Source: Frondihabitans sp. 762G35 (GTDB lineage: Bacteria > Actinomycetota > Actinomycetes > Actinomycetales > Microbacteriaceae). Taken from it: 64,000 nt of DNA. Of this stretch, positions 26,812 through 35,513 are shown one piece after another (the first letter of the stretch is position 1; every line of letters starts with the position of its first letter). The stretch lies in assembly GCF_002074055.1 (NCBI RefSeq), contig NZ_CP014619.1:2232001-2296000 (forward strand), read 5' to 3'. The notes under the pieces were generated by a model that was not told where the DNA came from, searched no databases, and worked only from the letters and a program-made list of their open reading frames with translations. Made by a program: the position numbers and the translations under genes.

Positions 26812-27801
26812 ATGACGACGACGACCGAGAGGCCAGCGATGACCAGCACCATGCGCGCCATGGTCATCACCGAGAACGGCGGACCGGACGTCCTCCTCCC
26901 CCGAGAGATCCCGACGCCTACCCGGTTGGGATCCGAGGTGCTGGTCCGCGTGCTCGCCGCCGGGGTCAACCCGTTCGACGTCGAGGCCCGAGAGGGGCGC
27001 GCGGGGAGCTGCGGTTCGCCGGAACTCCCCGCCGTCCTGGGCTGCGACTTCAGCGGCGTCGTCGTCGAGAGCCCCTACGCTCTTCACCCCCTGAAGCCCG
27101 GCCACGAGGTCTACGGGGTCGCGAGCGTCCCCCGGTCGGCGGGGAGCTATGCCGAGTTCGTCTCGGTGCCGGCGCTCTCCGTCGCCCGGAAGCCCGGTAC
27201 CTTGTCGCACGTCGAAGCCGCGGGTGTCCCCCTCGCCGCGCTCACGGCCTGGGGCCTCGTGGTCGACGTCGCGAAGGCCCACGAGGGACAGCGCATCCTG
27301 ATCCACGCCGGAGCCGGTGGAGTGGGGCACTTCGCCGTCCAGTTCGCCGCCTACTTCGGCGCGCACGTCGTGACGACCGCCTCCGCGCGCAACGCCAGTT
27401 GGCTTCGCCAGCTCGGTGCGGCCCAGGTCGTGGACCACACGGTCGGCGCGTTCGAGGACTCCGTCGCACCGGTCGACGTCGCCCTCGATCTCGTCGGCGA
27501 CACGGACACGGCCCTCCGCACGGTGCACCTCGTCCGTCCCGGCGGCACCCTGGTCGCAGTGTCGGCCCCGCCGACATCGGTCCTGCAGGATGCGGCGGAC
27601 TCGGCCGGCGTCCGCCTCACCGGGTACGCGGTCGCCCCCGACGCCACGTGCCTGGCCGTGATAGCCCGGCTCATCGACTCCGGCGACGTCGGAGTCTACG
27701 TGGACGACGTCTACGACCTCGAGGACGCCGCCGATGCCCATCGCACCCTCGCCCGCGGCCACACGCGCGGGAAGCTCGTTCTCAAGATCGCCGACGAGTA
27801 G
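26812..27801 (+). CDS. NADP-dependent oxidoreductase, zinc-less MDR (quinone reductase-like) family
   Basis: 329 residues. A GroES-like N-terminal domain precedes a Rossmann domain with AGAGGVGHFAVQFA. Structural zinc cysteines are missing, as in quinone oxidoreductases. Probable reaction: NADPH-dependent reduction of quinones or enones. Two starts are possible, 26812 or 26839; both are preceded by the same GGCCAGCG, a local duplication, and residue 10 (the second Met) fits family alignments slightly better. It is a single-gene unit ended by a strong terminator. Confidence 0.85.
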   Translation: MTTTTERPAMTSTMRAMVITENGGPDVLLPREIPTPTRLGSEVLVRVLAAGVNPFDVEAREGRAGSCGSPELPAVLGCDFSGVVVESPYALHPLKPGHEVYGVASVPRSAGSYAEFVSVPALSVARKPGTLSHVEAAGVPLAALTAWGLVVDVAKAHEGQRILIHAGAGGVGHFAVQFAAYFGAHVVTTASARNASWLRQLGAAQVVDHTVGAFEDSVAPVDVALDLVGDTDTALRTVHLVRPGGTLVAVSAPPTSVLQDAADSAGVRLTGYAVAPDATCLAVIARLIDSGDVGVYVDDVYDLEDAADAHRTLARGHTRGKLVLKIADE

Positions 27802-27824
27802 CCGCCACCGACGCTCCGACGCGA

Positions 27825-27856
27825 AGAAGCCCCGTACCGGTCGGTACGGGGCTTCT
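27825..27856. terminator. Bidirectional terminator between the oxidoreductase and rplA
   Basis: AGAAGCCCCGTACC pairs perfectly with GGTACGGGGCTTCT around GGTC; it serves the two convergent genes. Confidence 0.88.
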
Positions 27857-27881
27857 GTCGCGCTACGTGGTGCGCGTCGAC

Positions 27882-28571
27882 CTAGAGGGCGTTGACGTCG
27901 AGGGGGATGCCGGGACCGAAGGTGGTCGAGACGGTGCCCTTCGTAATGTAGCGGCCCTTCGAGGAGGACGGCTTGAGGCGGGTGACCTCGTCGAGGGCGG
28001 TGTCGAGGTTGGCGTTGAGCTGCTCCTCGGTGAAGCCGGCCTTGCCGATGACGAAGTGCACGTTCGAGTGCTTGTCGACTCGGAACTCGATCTTTCCGCC
28101 CTTGATGTCGTTGACGGCCTGAGCGACATTCGGGGTCACGGTGCCGGTCTTGGGGTTCGGCATGAGGCCGCGCGGGCCGAGGACCTTGCCCAGACGACCG
28201 ACCTTGCCCATGAGCTCCGGCGTCGAGACGGCGGAGTCGAACGAGGTGTAGCCGCCTGCCACCTTCTCGATCAGCTCGTCGCCACCGACCTCGTCGGCGC
28301 CCGCGGCGATGGCGGCCTCGGCCGCGGCACCGGTCGCGAAGACGATGACGCGGGCGGTCTTACCCGTGCCGTGAGGCAGGATGACCGTGCCGCGGACCAT
28401 CTGGTCGGCCTTGCGGGGGTCGACACCGAGCTTCAACGCGACCTCGACGGTCGAGTCGAACTTCTTGGAGCCGGTTTCGCGCGCGACCTGGACGGCCTCG
28501 CTGGTGCTGTAGAACTTGCCTGCCTCGATCTTCTCGGCAGCGGCCCGGTAGGCCTTCGACTTTTGAGCCAT
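27882..28571 (-). CDS. rplA: 50S ribosomal protein L1
   Basis: 229 residues, normal length. [15 protein letters not shown] at the start, [27 protein letters not shown] and the C-terminal [10 protein letters not shown] are all standard. It builds the ribosomal L1 stalk. It lies 81 bases after rplK. Confidence 0.98.
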   Translation of the reverse strand: MAQKSKAYRAAAEKIEAGKFYSTSEAVQVARETGSKKFDSTVEVALKLGVDPRKADQMVRGTVILPHGTGKTARVIVFATGAAAEAAIAAGADEVGGDELIEKVAGGYTSFDSAVSTPELMGKVGRLGKVLGPRGLMPNPKTGTVTPNVAQAVNDIKGGKIEFRVDKHSNVHFVIGKAGFTEEQLNANLDTALDEVTRLKPSSSKGRYITKGTVSTTFGPGIPLDVNAL

Positions 28572-28652
28572 GGGAAATCTCCTGATTTCGAGAGCGTGGT
28601 TACGAGCCTGGCCGGCTCTCCCACTGGATGTCTTGGGGGGTGTCGCCGATGC

Positions 28653-29084
28653 CTAGGCGTCGACGGTGATGCCCATGGAGCGGGCGGTGCCGGCGATGAT
28701 CTTCGCCGCGGCGTCGATGTCGTTGGCGTTGAGGTCGGCCTGCTTGGCGGTGGCGATCTCGCGGACCTGCTCCTGGGTGAGCTTGCCCACCTTGACGGTG
28801 TGCGGGGTCGACGAGCCCTTGGCGAGACCGGCGGCCTTCTTGATGAGCTCGGCGGCCGGGGGCGTCTTGAGGATGAACGTGAACGAGCGGTCCTCGTAGA
28901 CGGTGATCTCCACGGGGATGACGTTGCCGCGCTGCGACTCGGTGGCCGCGTTGTACGCCTTGCAGAACTCCATGATGTTCACGCCGTGCTGACCCAGGGC
29001 CGGGCCGATGGGCGGGGCGGGGTTCGCGGCGCCGGCGTTGATCTGAAGCTTGATCAGACCCGTGACCTTCTTTTTCGGTGCCAT
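28653..29084 (-). CDS. rplK: 50S ribosomal protein L11
   Basis: 143 residues. The N-terminal [23 protein letters not shown] and C-terminal [11 protein letters not shown] motifs are diagnostic. It binds the GTPase-associated centre of 23S rRNA. It lies about 105 bases after nusG. Confidence 0.98.
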   Translation of the reverse strand: MAPKKKVTGLIKLQINAGAANPAPPIGPALGQHGVNIMEFCKAYNAATESQRGNVIPVEITVYEDRSFTFILKTPPAAELIKKAAGLAKGSSTPHTVKVGKLTQEQVREIATAKQADLNANDIDAAAKIIAGTARSMGITVDA

Positions 29085-29189
29085 GTGTTTCTTCCTTCTG
29101 GTGGATTCGAACTCGCTGCGGTTGCAGCGTGCTCTCCCGGAATCTGCGGTGCAGGGATCCGGTGGTCTGAAAAACTTGGGGGGGGGGGG

Positions 29190-30299
29190 TTAGAGCTTGG
29201 TGACCTGGTCGAAGCTGAGCTCGACCGGCGTCTCGCGCTCGAAGAGCGAAACGAGCACCGTGAGCTTACCCGATTCGGGCTTGATCTCGTTGATCGTTCC
29301 GGGAAGGCCTGCGAACGAGCCCTCCTTGATGGTGATCGTCTCGCCGATCTCGAAGTCGACCTCGGCCGGGATGACGCGCTGCGCCGCCTTGCCGCCCTTG
29401 GCTCCGCCCTTGCTGGCGGGAGCCGCCTCCTGCACCTGGACGAGGCTCTTCAGCATGTTGAAGGCCTCCTCGAAGCGGAGGGGGGTCGGGTTGTGCGCGT
29501 TGCCGACGAAGCCGGTGACGCCCGGGGTGTGGCGCACGACGGACCAGCTGTCCTCGTTGAGGTCCATGCGGACGAGGACGTAGCCGGGGATCCGGACGCG
29601 CGTGACGAGCTTGCGCTGACCGTTCTTGATCTCGACCACGTCTTCCATGGGGACCTCCACCTGGTAGATGAAGTCCTCCATGGTGAGGGAGACCATGCGG
29701 TTCTCGATGTTCTGCTTCACGCGACGCTCGAAGCCCGCGTAGGAGTGGATGACGTACCACTTGCCGGGCTTGCCACGGAGCTCGTAGCGGAAGGCCTCGT
29801 ACGGGTCGACCTCGGCCTCGTCCTCCTCGTCCACGACGACGGTGGCGACGTCGCTCTCACCGGAACCGAAGGCGGCCTCGACGTCGGCGTCCTGCACGGT
29901 CTGGTCGGTCTCGGCGGACTCGATCTCGGTGACGGCGTCGAAGGTCCCGACGGCGTCGCCGTCGGCCTGGTGCTCCTCGGCATCCTCCTCGGCCTCGTCC
30001 TCCGTCGCCTCGACCGCGGCCTCCGCCTCGGCGGGGTCGTCGATCTCGAGAGCGTCGTCGACGATGGCGTCGGCCTCGTCGTCCTTGGCCTCGCTGAGGC
30101 TGTTCAGCAGCTCGTCGAGGTCGGTGACGTCGCTCGAGCCGGCCTCGTTCTCGTCGGTGACGGTGAGCGCCTCCTGCTCGGCGGGCTCGACGGACTCCTC
30201 GTCGGCCGTCTGCGTCGAGCCCTCCTGGGCCTCTTCGACCTCGGAGGACTGCTCAGCGGCGGTGGCGAGGTCGATGTCGTCGCGCTCGTTGTCAGGCAA
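29190..30299 (-). CDS. nusG: Transcription termination/antitermination protein NusG with long acidic N-terminal extension
   Basis: 369 residues, about twice the size of E. coli NusG. The NGN domain starts near residue 180 (KWYVIHSYAGFE) and the KOW domain ends the protein (SFAGLPGTINEI). Residues 1-175 are dominated by Asp and Glu and are probably disordered; such extensions are common but variable in actinobacteria. NusG binds RNA polymerase and couples it to Rho or ribosomes. A run of 12 G (plus strand) touches the stop codon. Confidence 0.96.
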   Translation of the reverse strand: MPDNERDDIDLATAAEQSSEVEEAQEGSTQTADEESVEPAEQEALTVTDENEAGSSDVTDLDELLNSLSEAKDDEADAIVDDALEIDDPAEAEAAVEATEDEAEEDAEEHQADGDAVGTFDAVTEIESAETDQTVQDADVEAAFGSGESDVATVVVDEEDEAEVDPYEAFRYELRGKPGKWYVIHSYAGFERRVKQNIENRMVSLTMEDFIYQVEVPMEDVVEIKNGQRKLVTRVRIPGYVLVRMDLNEDSWSVVRHTPGVTGFVGNAHNPTPLRFEEAFNMLKSLVQVQEAAPASKGGAKGGKAAQRVIPAEVDFEIGETITIKEGSFAGLPGTINEIKPESGKLTVLVSLFERETPVELSFDQVTKL

Positions 30300-30426
30300 A
30301 GGTTCTTCTTCCGTTGGTGTGGTGGCGACCGCAGCGGGTCGCCCGGCGGTCGTGCTCGTGAGGTTTCGGTGTTCCGGATGCGGTGGTCTTGCCCTTGAGC
30401 CCCCGCCGATCGCGACCCCCGAGGGA

Positions 30427-30708
30427 TCAGCCGGGGTTGACCCCGTTGCCGAAGACGTACTGCACGAGGAACCCGAACAGCGTGTCGAGGCCGAAGACGA
30501 GAGCCATCATGATGACGACGAACGCGAGGACGACGCCCGTGTAGCTCACGAGCTCCTTGCGGGTCGGGGTGACGACCTTCTTGAGCTCGTTGATGACCTG
30601 GCGGAGGAAGAGCGCGATGCGAGCGAAACGCCCGCGCCGCTCGGCACCGTCGGCTTTCGCGATCGCGACGACGTCCTCGCTGGGAACGTCCACGTCTTTT
30701 CTCGCCAC
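30427..30708 (-). CDS. secE: Preprotein translocase subunit SecE
   Basis: 93 residues. A charged amphipathic region with LRQVINELKKVVTPTRKELVSYT precedes one membrane helix (about 62-87). It stabilises SecY in the translocon. Order tRNA-Trp, secE, nusG, rplK, rplA is the standard actinobacterial arrangement. Confidence 0.96.
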   Translation of the reverse strand: MARKDVDVPSEDVVAIAKADGAERRGRFARIALFLRQVINELKKVVTPTRKELVSYTGVVLAFVVIMMALVFGLDTLFGFLVQYVFGNGVNPG

Positions 30709-30853
30709 TGTCGCACTTACCTTCCGAGTGGTCGACTACCCGGCCGGAGGCCACGAGCCGTTCGTCCTGCCCGCGCTTCTGCGCGGGTGGGGCGTCCTGC
30801 CCGCGCATTCGCACGAGCGGGGTCCTGTCCGCGCTTCCGCGAGGATGAGGGTG

Positions 30854-30926
30854 CAGGGCGGACAGGACTTGAACCTGCAACCTGCGGTTTTGGAGACCGC
30901 TGCTCTACCAATTGAGCCACCGCCCT
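30854..30926 (-). tRNA. tRNA-Trp (anticodon CCA)
   Basis: 73 bases. Acceptor AGGGCGG/CCGCCCT, D arm with GGTAGAGC, anticodon stem-loop with CTCCAAA, and a normal T arm GGTTCAAGTCC. The 3' CCA is not encoded. It precedes secE, as usual in this phylum. Confidence 0.97.
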
Positions 30927-31008
30927 TCGGCCGGCCGACCTCGCCCCGATCGTCTGCGCAGCTTGCGCCAGGCATGGAAAATCAGGGCCTTTTCGACCGC
31001 CGCAGACA

Positions 31009-31037
31009 AGTGTAGGTGACCCGCCTGGGCAAGTAAA
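31009..31037 (-). promoter_or_regulatory. Promoter of tRNA-Trp (and possibly secE-nusG)
   Basis: Minus-strand TTTACT (31037-31032) and TACACT (31014-31009) with a 17-base spacer, about 75 bases before the mature tRNA 5' end. Confidence 0.55.
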
Positions 31038-31092
31038 GTTGGCGGCTCCTGCGGCCTGTCGCCCCGCGGGGGCTCCCGGTAGGCTGATCGCC

Positions 31093-32310
31093 GTGAACAG
31101 TCCCGCCCAGACCACCGACCACGCCCGCCTCTCCCGTCGCATCGCCGCGATCGCCGAATCCGCGACGCTCAAGGTCGATGCGAAGGCCAAGGCGCTCCAG
31201 GCCGAGGGCAAGCACGTCATCAGCTACGCCGCGGGCGAACCGAACTTCGCCACGCCGGAGCACATCGTCGAGGCCGCCGTCGCGGCGGCGCGCGACCCGC
31301 GCAACCACCGCTACACCCCCGCCGCCGGCCTCCCCGAGCTGCGGGAGGCGATCGCCGAGAAGACCCTCCGCGACAGCGGCACGCACGTCTCCCCCTCGCA
31401 GGTCATCGTCACCAACGGCGGCAAGCAGGCCGTCTACCAGGCGTTCGCCTCCATCGTCGACGACGGCGACGAGGTCATCCTGCCCACCCCGTACTGGACC
31501 ACCTACCCGGAGGCGGTCAAGCTCGCCGGCGGCGTCCCCGTCGACGTCTTCGCCGGAGCCGACCAGGGCTACCTCGTCACCGTCGAGCAGCTCGAGGCCG
31601 CCCGCACCCCGCGCACCAAGGTGCTCCTCTTCGTCTCCCCCTCCAACCCCACCGGCGCCGTCTACTCCGAGGAGCAGACGCGCGCCATCGGCGAGTGGGC
31701 CCTCGAGCACGGCATCTGGGTCATCACCGACGAGATCTACCAGAACCTGGTCTACGACGGCGTGAAGGCCGTCTCCATCACGGAGGCTGTCCCGGCTCTC
31801 GCCGACACGACCATCCTCGTCAACGGGGTCGCGAAGACCTACGCCATGACGGGCTGGCGCCTCGGCTGGATGATCGCCCCGGCCGACGTCACGAAGGCCG
31901 CGTCGAACCTCCAGTCGCACCTCTCGTCGAACGTGTCCAACATCTCGCAGCGCGCCGCTCTCGCGGCCCTCACGGGCTCGCAGGAGTCGGTCGAGACCAT
32001 GCGCCGGGCCTTCGACGCGAGGCGCAAGACGATCGTCGCCGAGCTGAACGCGATCGACGGCATCGTCACCCCGACCCCCGAGGGCGCCTTCTACGTCTAC
32101 CCCGACGTGACGGGGCTCCTCGGCCGCACCTGGGGCGGCGTGACGCCGACGACCTCGCTGGAGCTCGCCGACCTCATCCTCGACCAGGCCGAGGTCGCGA
32201 CCGTCCCCGGCGAGGCGTTCGGGCCGAGCGGCTACCTCCGACTGTCGTACGCCCTGGGCGACGACGACCTCCTCGAGGGCGTCCGGCGGCTGCAGAGGCT
32301 CTTCTCCTAG
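31093..32310 (+). CDS. Class I aminotransferase, aspartate aminotransferase-like
   Basis: 405 residues from a GTG at 31093; TAGGCT 7 bases upstream (31080-31085) indicates a leaderless start, and the family N-terminus [23 protein letters not shown] follows. [10 protein letters not shown], the Tyr of [11 protein letters not shown] and the PLP lysine in [16 protein letters not shown] are present. The subgroup (Ib aspartate/prephenate aminotransferases) transfers amino groups between aspartate or aromatic substrates and 2-oxoglutarate. Confidence 0.9.
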   Translation: MNSPAQTTDHARLSRRIAAIAESATLKVDAKAKALQAEGKHVISYAAGEPNFATPEHIVEAAVAAARDPRNHRYTPAAGLPELREAIAEKTLRDSGTHVSPSQVIVTNGGKQAVYQAFASIVDDGDEVILPTPYWTTYPEAVKLAGGVPVDVFAGADQGYLVTVEQLEAARTPRTKVLLFVSPSNPTGAVYSEEQTRAIGEWALEHGIWVITDEIYQNLVYDGVKAVSITEAVPALADTTILVNGVAKTYAMTGWRLGWMIAPADVTKAASNLQSHLSSNVSNISQRAALAALTGSQESVETMRRAFDARRKTIVAELNAIDGIVTPTPEGAFYVYPDVTGLLGRTWGGVTPTTSLELADLILDQAEVATVPGEAFGPSGYLRLSYALGDDDLLEGVRRLQRLFS

Positions 32311-32341
32311 GGGCGTCCCCGCGCTTTCCGCGCGTCGATCG

Positions 32342-33451
32342 TCAGAGGGCGAGGCCGAGGAGCACGGGCTCCGGCTGCAGGACGACGCCGAACTCCGCGG
32401 CGACCCTGCTCTGCACGTAACGCGCCAGCTGGGCCACCTCCTCGGCTTTCGCTCCCCCGCGGTTGGTGATCGCGAGCGTGTGCTTCGACGAGAGCGCCGC
32501 ACCGGAGCCCGGGAGGTGGAAGCCCCTGCCGAGGCCCGCGTGCTCGATGAGCCACGCGGCGCTCAGCTTGACCCCGGAGTCGTTCGCCGGAGGCGGGGGC
32601 GCGGGCTGCTCGCCGAGGGGGACGGCCACGTCGCGGGGCTCCGGGGCGGTCTCCCACCGCGGCGCGTCGGCGGGGATCGCGTCGAGGGCCTCGCGCGGCA
32701 CGATCGGGTTCGTGAAGAACGACCCGCTCGAGAAGGTGTCGCGGTCGGACGGGTCGAGCACCATGCCCTTGCGGGCCCGGAGCTCGAGGACGCGACGGCG
32801 GGTGTCGGCGACGGGGACGCGGCTCCCGAGCTCCACCCCCAGGGCGGTGGCGAGCTGGGCGTACGCGATCGGGGTCCCGAGGGCGGAGTCGTCGAGGAGC
32901 TCGAACTCGACGGCGGTGATCACCCCGCGGCGCCCCGCGGTGGCGGTGGTCGGCTTGAAGACGCTCGTGCGGTAGTCGAGGCCGAGGTTGGCGCGCGGGA
33001 TCCTGCGGAACTCCCCCGTCTCGGCGTCGAGGAAGTCGACGCTCACGAGGCTCGAGGAGACCTCCTGGCCGTAGGCCCCGATGTTCTGGACGGGCGAGGC
33101 CCCCGTCGATCCGGGGATCCCGCTGAGCGCCTCGATGCCGGCCCAGCCGTTGTCGACCGTGTGGCGGACGAGGTCGTCCCAGTCCTCCCCCGCCTGGACC
33201 CGGAGACGCACGCGGCCCTCGGGCGCGTCGAGGCGCTCGACGCCCCGAGTCGCCACCCGGAGGACCGTGCCCTCGAACCCCTCGTCGGCGGCCACGGTGT
33301 TGGAGCCGCCGCCGAGGACGAACCACTCGTCGTCGCCCGCGAAGAAGATCTCCCGAGCCGCCTCGAGCAGCTCGTCGTGCTCCGTGGCGACGACGAGGCG
33401 CGAGGGCACCCCGCCGACCTGCATGGTCGTCAGGTCGGAGAGCGCGGTCAC
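32342..33451 (-). CDS. murB: UDP-N-acetylmuramate dehydrogenase (UDP-N-acetylenolpyruvoylglucosamine reductase)
   Basis: 369 residues from a GTG at 33451 that overlaps the upstream stop (GTGA); a TTG two codons earlier is less likely. FAD-binding features: TTMQVGG, LGGGSNTV, AGEDWDDLV, then GIEALSGIPGSTGASPVQNIGAYGQE, and SSGSFFTNP near the C-terminal half with the catalytic Ser. It completes UDP-MurNAc synthesis for peptidoglycan. The insertion around residues 250-275 (Pro/Ala-rich) is a lineage variation. Confidence 0.96.
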   Translation of the reverse strand: MTALSDLTTMQVGGVPSRLVVATEHDELLEAAREIFFAGDDEWFVLGGGSNTVAADEGFEGTVLRVATRGVERLDAPEGRVRLRVQAGEDWDDLVRHTVDNGWAGIEALSGIPGSTGASPVQNIGAYGQEVSSSLVSVDFLDAETGEFRRIPRANLGLDYRTSVFKPTTATAGRRGVITAVEFELLDDSALGTPIAYAQLATALGVELGSRVPVADTRRRVLELRARKGMVLDPSDRDTFSSGSFFTNPIVPREALDAIPADAPRWETAPEPRDVAVPLGEQPAPPPPANDSGVKLSAAWLIEHAGLGRGFHLPGSGAALSSKHTLAITNRGGAKAEEVAQLARYVQSRVAAEFGVVLQPEPVLLGLAL

Positions 33452-33879
33452 GACCAAGCCACTCGCACCTGGGCCTTGCCGAGGACGGTGGCGCCCTCGA
33501 ACGTGACGGTCAGGTCGACGCGCGCCGTGCGAGCCTCGGTGTCGAGCTGCCCGATCTTGGCCGTGACGGTGATCTCGGCCCCGCGCTCCGGGTCGACGAC
33601 GACGGGCCGGGTGAACCGGACCTGGTAGTCGGTGACCCAGCCCGCGGCTCCGGGGGCGTCGTCGCCCTCGAGCCAGGACACGACCGGCTGGACCGCGACG
33701 CCCATCGTGAGCATCCCGTGCGCCAGCACGCCGGGCAGGCCGACTCCCGCGGCGACGTCGTCGCGGTAGTGGATGGAGTTGAAGTCGCCGGAGGCGCCGG
33801 CGTACCGGACGAGCGAGTCGCGGGAGAGGGAGAACGCCCTCTCGGCGACCACGAGGCCGACCTCCAGGGCGGCGCTCAT
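33448..33879 (-). CDS. MaoC-family (R)-hydratase/dehydratase, HadB-like
   Basis: 143 residues, single hot-dog domain. YAGASGDFNSIHYRDDVA carries the hydratase Asp and His of the (R)-specific enoyl-CoA hydratase motif, followed by LAHGMLTMG. It overlaps its partner gene by 4 bases on each side. In mycobacteria the paired HadA and HadB dehydratases sit at the same locus (next to tRNA-Trp and secE) and act in type II fatty acid synthesis; a comparable fatty acid dehydratase role is inferred. Confidence 0.88.
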   Translation of the reverse strand: MSAALEVGLVVAERAFSLSRDSLVRYAGASGDFNSIHYRDDVAAGVGLPGVLAHGMLTMGVAVQPVVSWLEGDDAPGAAGWVTDYQVRFTRPVVVDPERGAEITVTAKIGQLDTEARTARVDLTVTFEGATVLGKAQVRVAWS

Positions 33880-34322
33880 TCGTCGCCCCGGACGACGAGG
33901 GTCGACGTGGTGGTGACGACGTGCGCGCCGTCGGCGTCGACCAGGACGGATTCGGCCGTGACCATCGAGTGGCCGCCGAGGGACTTGACCGACGTGACCG
34001 TCAGCGTCGCGGTCAGCTCGTCGCCGGCCACGACGGGACGGGAGTACTGGAACCGCTGGTCGCCGTGGACGACGCGCGTGAAGTCGATGCCCGCGTCCGG
34101 CTCGGCGAGGAGCTGTTGGAGGGTCGACTCCTGCACGACGATGGCGAAGGTCGGGGGCGCCACGACGTCGCGGAAACCGGCCGCGCGGGCCGCCTCCACG
34201 TCGAAGGAGAGCCTGCTCTCGGACGAGGTCGCGCGAGCGAACTCGCGGACTTTCTCGCGGCCCACGAGATACGGCGGAGCGGGCGGGAAGGTCCGCCCCT
34301 GGAGCGCGGGGTTCACTGACAC
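33876..34322 (-). CDS. MaoC-like N-terminal-type dehydratase subunit, HadA-like
   Basis: 148 residues from a GTG at 34322; TAGACT lies 7 bases upstream, indicating a leaderless mRNA. VAPPTFAIVVQE and HGDQRFQYSRPVVAGDEL fit the FAS1-type/MaoC N-terminal dehydratase family, which lacks the catalytic pair itself and partners with the HadB-like subunit encoded immediately downstream. Stop overlaps that gene by 4 bases. Confidence 0.86.
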   Translation of the reverse strand: MSVNPALQGRTFPPAPPYLVGREKVREFARATSSESRLSFDVEAARAAGFRDVVAPPTFAIVVQESTLQQLLAEPDAGIDFTRVVHGDQRFQYSRPVVAGDELTATLTVTSVKSLGGHSMVTAESVLVDADGAHVVTTTSTLVVRGDE

Positions 34323-34631
34323 GCGGGCCAGTCTAGAGCGGTGCCGACGGCGCCCCCGAATCGGGGCGGACGTCCCCTTCTCCTGAGGCTCGGGGAGGCG
34401 TATGATCACGCACACGTCTGGGATGGTAACTCGACGTGAGTGCCCGTTCCGACGGCGTGGCGGATCCCCCCTGGTTCCGACCCGCCGTGGGTTCCGAAGC
34501 GGAATCCGGGCTGTACCGCCGTCCGGGCACCAGAGGTGTGGCCCCGCCGAGCGACTCGGCCGGGCCACACCGTTCCCCTCCCCTCCGCGGATCGCCGCGG
34601 GCCGGAGGCGCTCCGCCCCTAGGCTGTGGGG
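34323..34631 (+). other. Unassigned structured intergenic region, possible small RNA
   Basis: A 309-base gap between divergent genes. On the plus strand TATGAT (34401-34406) could start an RNA near 34413. Several short hairpins follow: CCGT/ACGG (34444-34455), GGCGG/CCGCC (34459-34486), GGGTTCCG-AAG-CGGAATCC (34489-34507), then a large terminator-like hairpin at 34535-34571. A GTG at 34436 opens a reading frame, but it runs out of frame into the next gene and resembles nothing known. I do not recognise the RNA family. Confidence 0.35.
34535..34571 (+). terminator. Large hairpin, terminator-like
   Basis: GGTGTGGCCC/GGGCCACACC plus inner GCCGAG/CTCGGC with a single C-C mismatch and a CGA loop, followed by TTCCCCTCCCC. 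It lies upstream of the UbiA gene, so it would end a transcript starting near 34413. Confidence 0.45.
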
Positions 34632-35480
34632 ATGCTCTCCCGGGCGCGGTCCCTCGCGCTGTCCTCGCATCCGGGGCCGACCCTTGCCGTCACGATCCTG
34701 GCGGCCCTCCTGGCGACCGGCCTCGGTTATGCGCCGGCCCGGATCCTCGTGATCGCCGTCGCCGTCCTCCTCGGCCAGCTCTCCATCGGCTTCTCGAACG
34801 ACTGGATCGACGCCGAGCGGGATCGTGTCGCCGGCCGCACGGACAAGCCCGTCGCGCAGGGGCTCGTCCCCGTGAGACTCGTGCGTCGCGCCGCGATCAC
34901 GACGGCCGTCGTGGCCCTCGCCGTCTCCGTGGCGCTGGGACGTCCGGCCGCCGTCGCCCACGCCGTCCTGATCGCGTCGGGCTGGGCGTACAACGCGGGC
35001 CTGAAGCGCACGCCCTTCTCCGTGGTCCCGTTCGTGGTCGCTTTCGGGCTGCTCCCCGACATCGTGACGCTCGCCGGCCAGTACGGGCAGCCCGCCGCGG
35101 TCTGGGCCCTCCTCGCCGGGGCGTTCTTCGGGGTCGCCATCCACTTCACGAACGTCCTGCCGGACCTCGCCGACGACGAGGCCACCGACGTGCGCGGACT
35201 CCCCCACCGGCTCGGGGCCCGGGCGTCGGGGATCGTGGCCTTCGCCGCCCTCGTCGTGGCGGGACTGTTCACCGCCTTCGGGCCCGTCGTCGCGCACCCG
35301 GTGAACGGCGTCAGCGCGATCTCGATCGTCGGACTCGTCGTGACGCTCGGGATCGCGCTGGTGGGGATCCGCTTGGTGCTCACCCGCGAGCCGGACCGCA
35401 CGCTCTTCCGGCTCGTGATCGCCGCATCGCTCGTGATCGCCGTGGAGCTGGTTCTCAGCGGGACGCGACTCGTCGGCTGA
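34632..35480 (+). CDS. UbiA-family prenyltransferase
   Basis: 282 residues with 7-8 membrane segments. Both Asp-rich motifs of UbiA enzymes are present: NDWIDAERD (N56, D60, D64) and DLADDEATD (D178, D182). These bind Mg2+-prenyl diphosphate. TAGGCT 6 bases before the ATG points to a leaderless mRNA; an upstream GTG is rejected for that reason. It converges on a type III PKS operon, and in the agq pathway of Actinoplanes a UbiA enzyme prenylates the PKS-derived quinol. An alternative role in menaquinone or heme metabolism is less likely because those enzymes have different neighbours. Confidence 0.87.
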   Translation: MLSRARSLALSSHPGPTLAVTILAALLATGLGYAPARILVIAVAVLLGQLSIGFSNDWIDAERDRVAGRTDKPVAQGLVPVRLVRRAAITTAVVALAVSVALGRPAAVAHAVLIASGWAYNAGLKRTPFSVVPFVVAFGLLPDIVTLAGQYGQPAAVWALLAGAFFGVAIHFTNVLPDLADDEATDVRGLPHRLGARASGIVAFAALVVAGLFTAFGPVVAHPVNGVSAISIVGLVVTLGIALVGIRLVLTREPDRTLFRLVIAASLVIAVELVLSGTRLVG

Positions 35481-35513
35481 CCGGCGTCATCGGGCCGGGC
35501 ATCCTGCGGGCCG

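Noticed and set aside
27399-30398. Plus-strand open frame of about 1,000 codons antisense to rplA, rplK and nusG
   Set aside because: Antisense shadow of ribosomal genes; composition follows from their codon bias and there is no start signal.
33455-33457. TTG two codons upstream as the murB start
   Set aside because: The GTG at 33451 overlaps the previous stop as GTGA, matching the coupled starts of the neighbouring genes.
34436-34622. Short plus-strand reading frames upstream of UbiA
   Set aside because: Low-complexity Arg/Pro composition, no homology recognised, and they run through a strong hairpin and into the next gene in another frame. Treated as non-coding.
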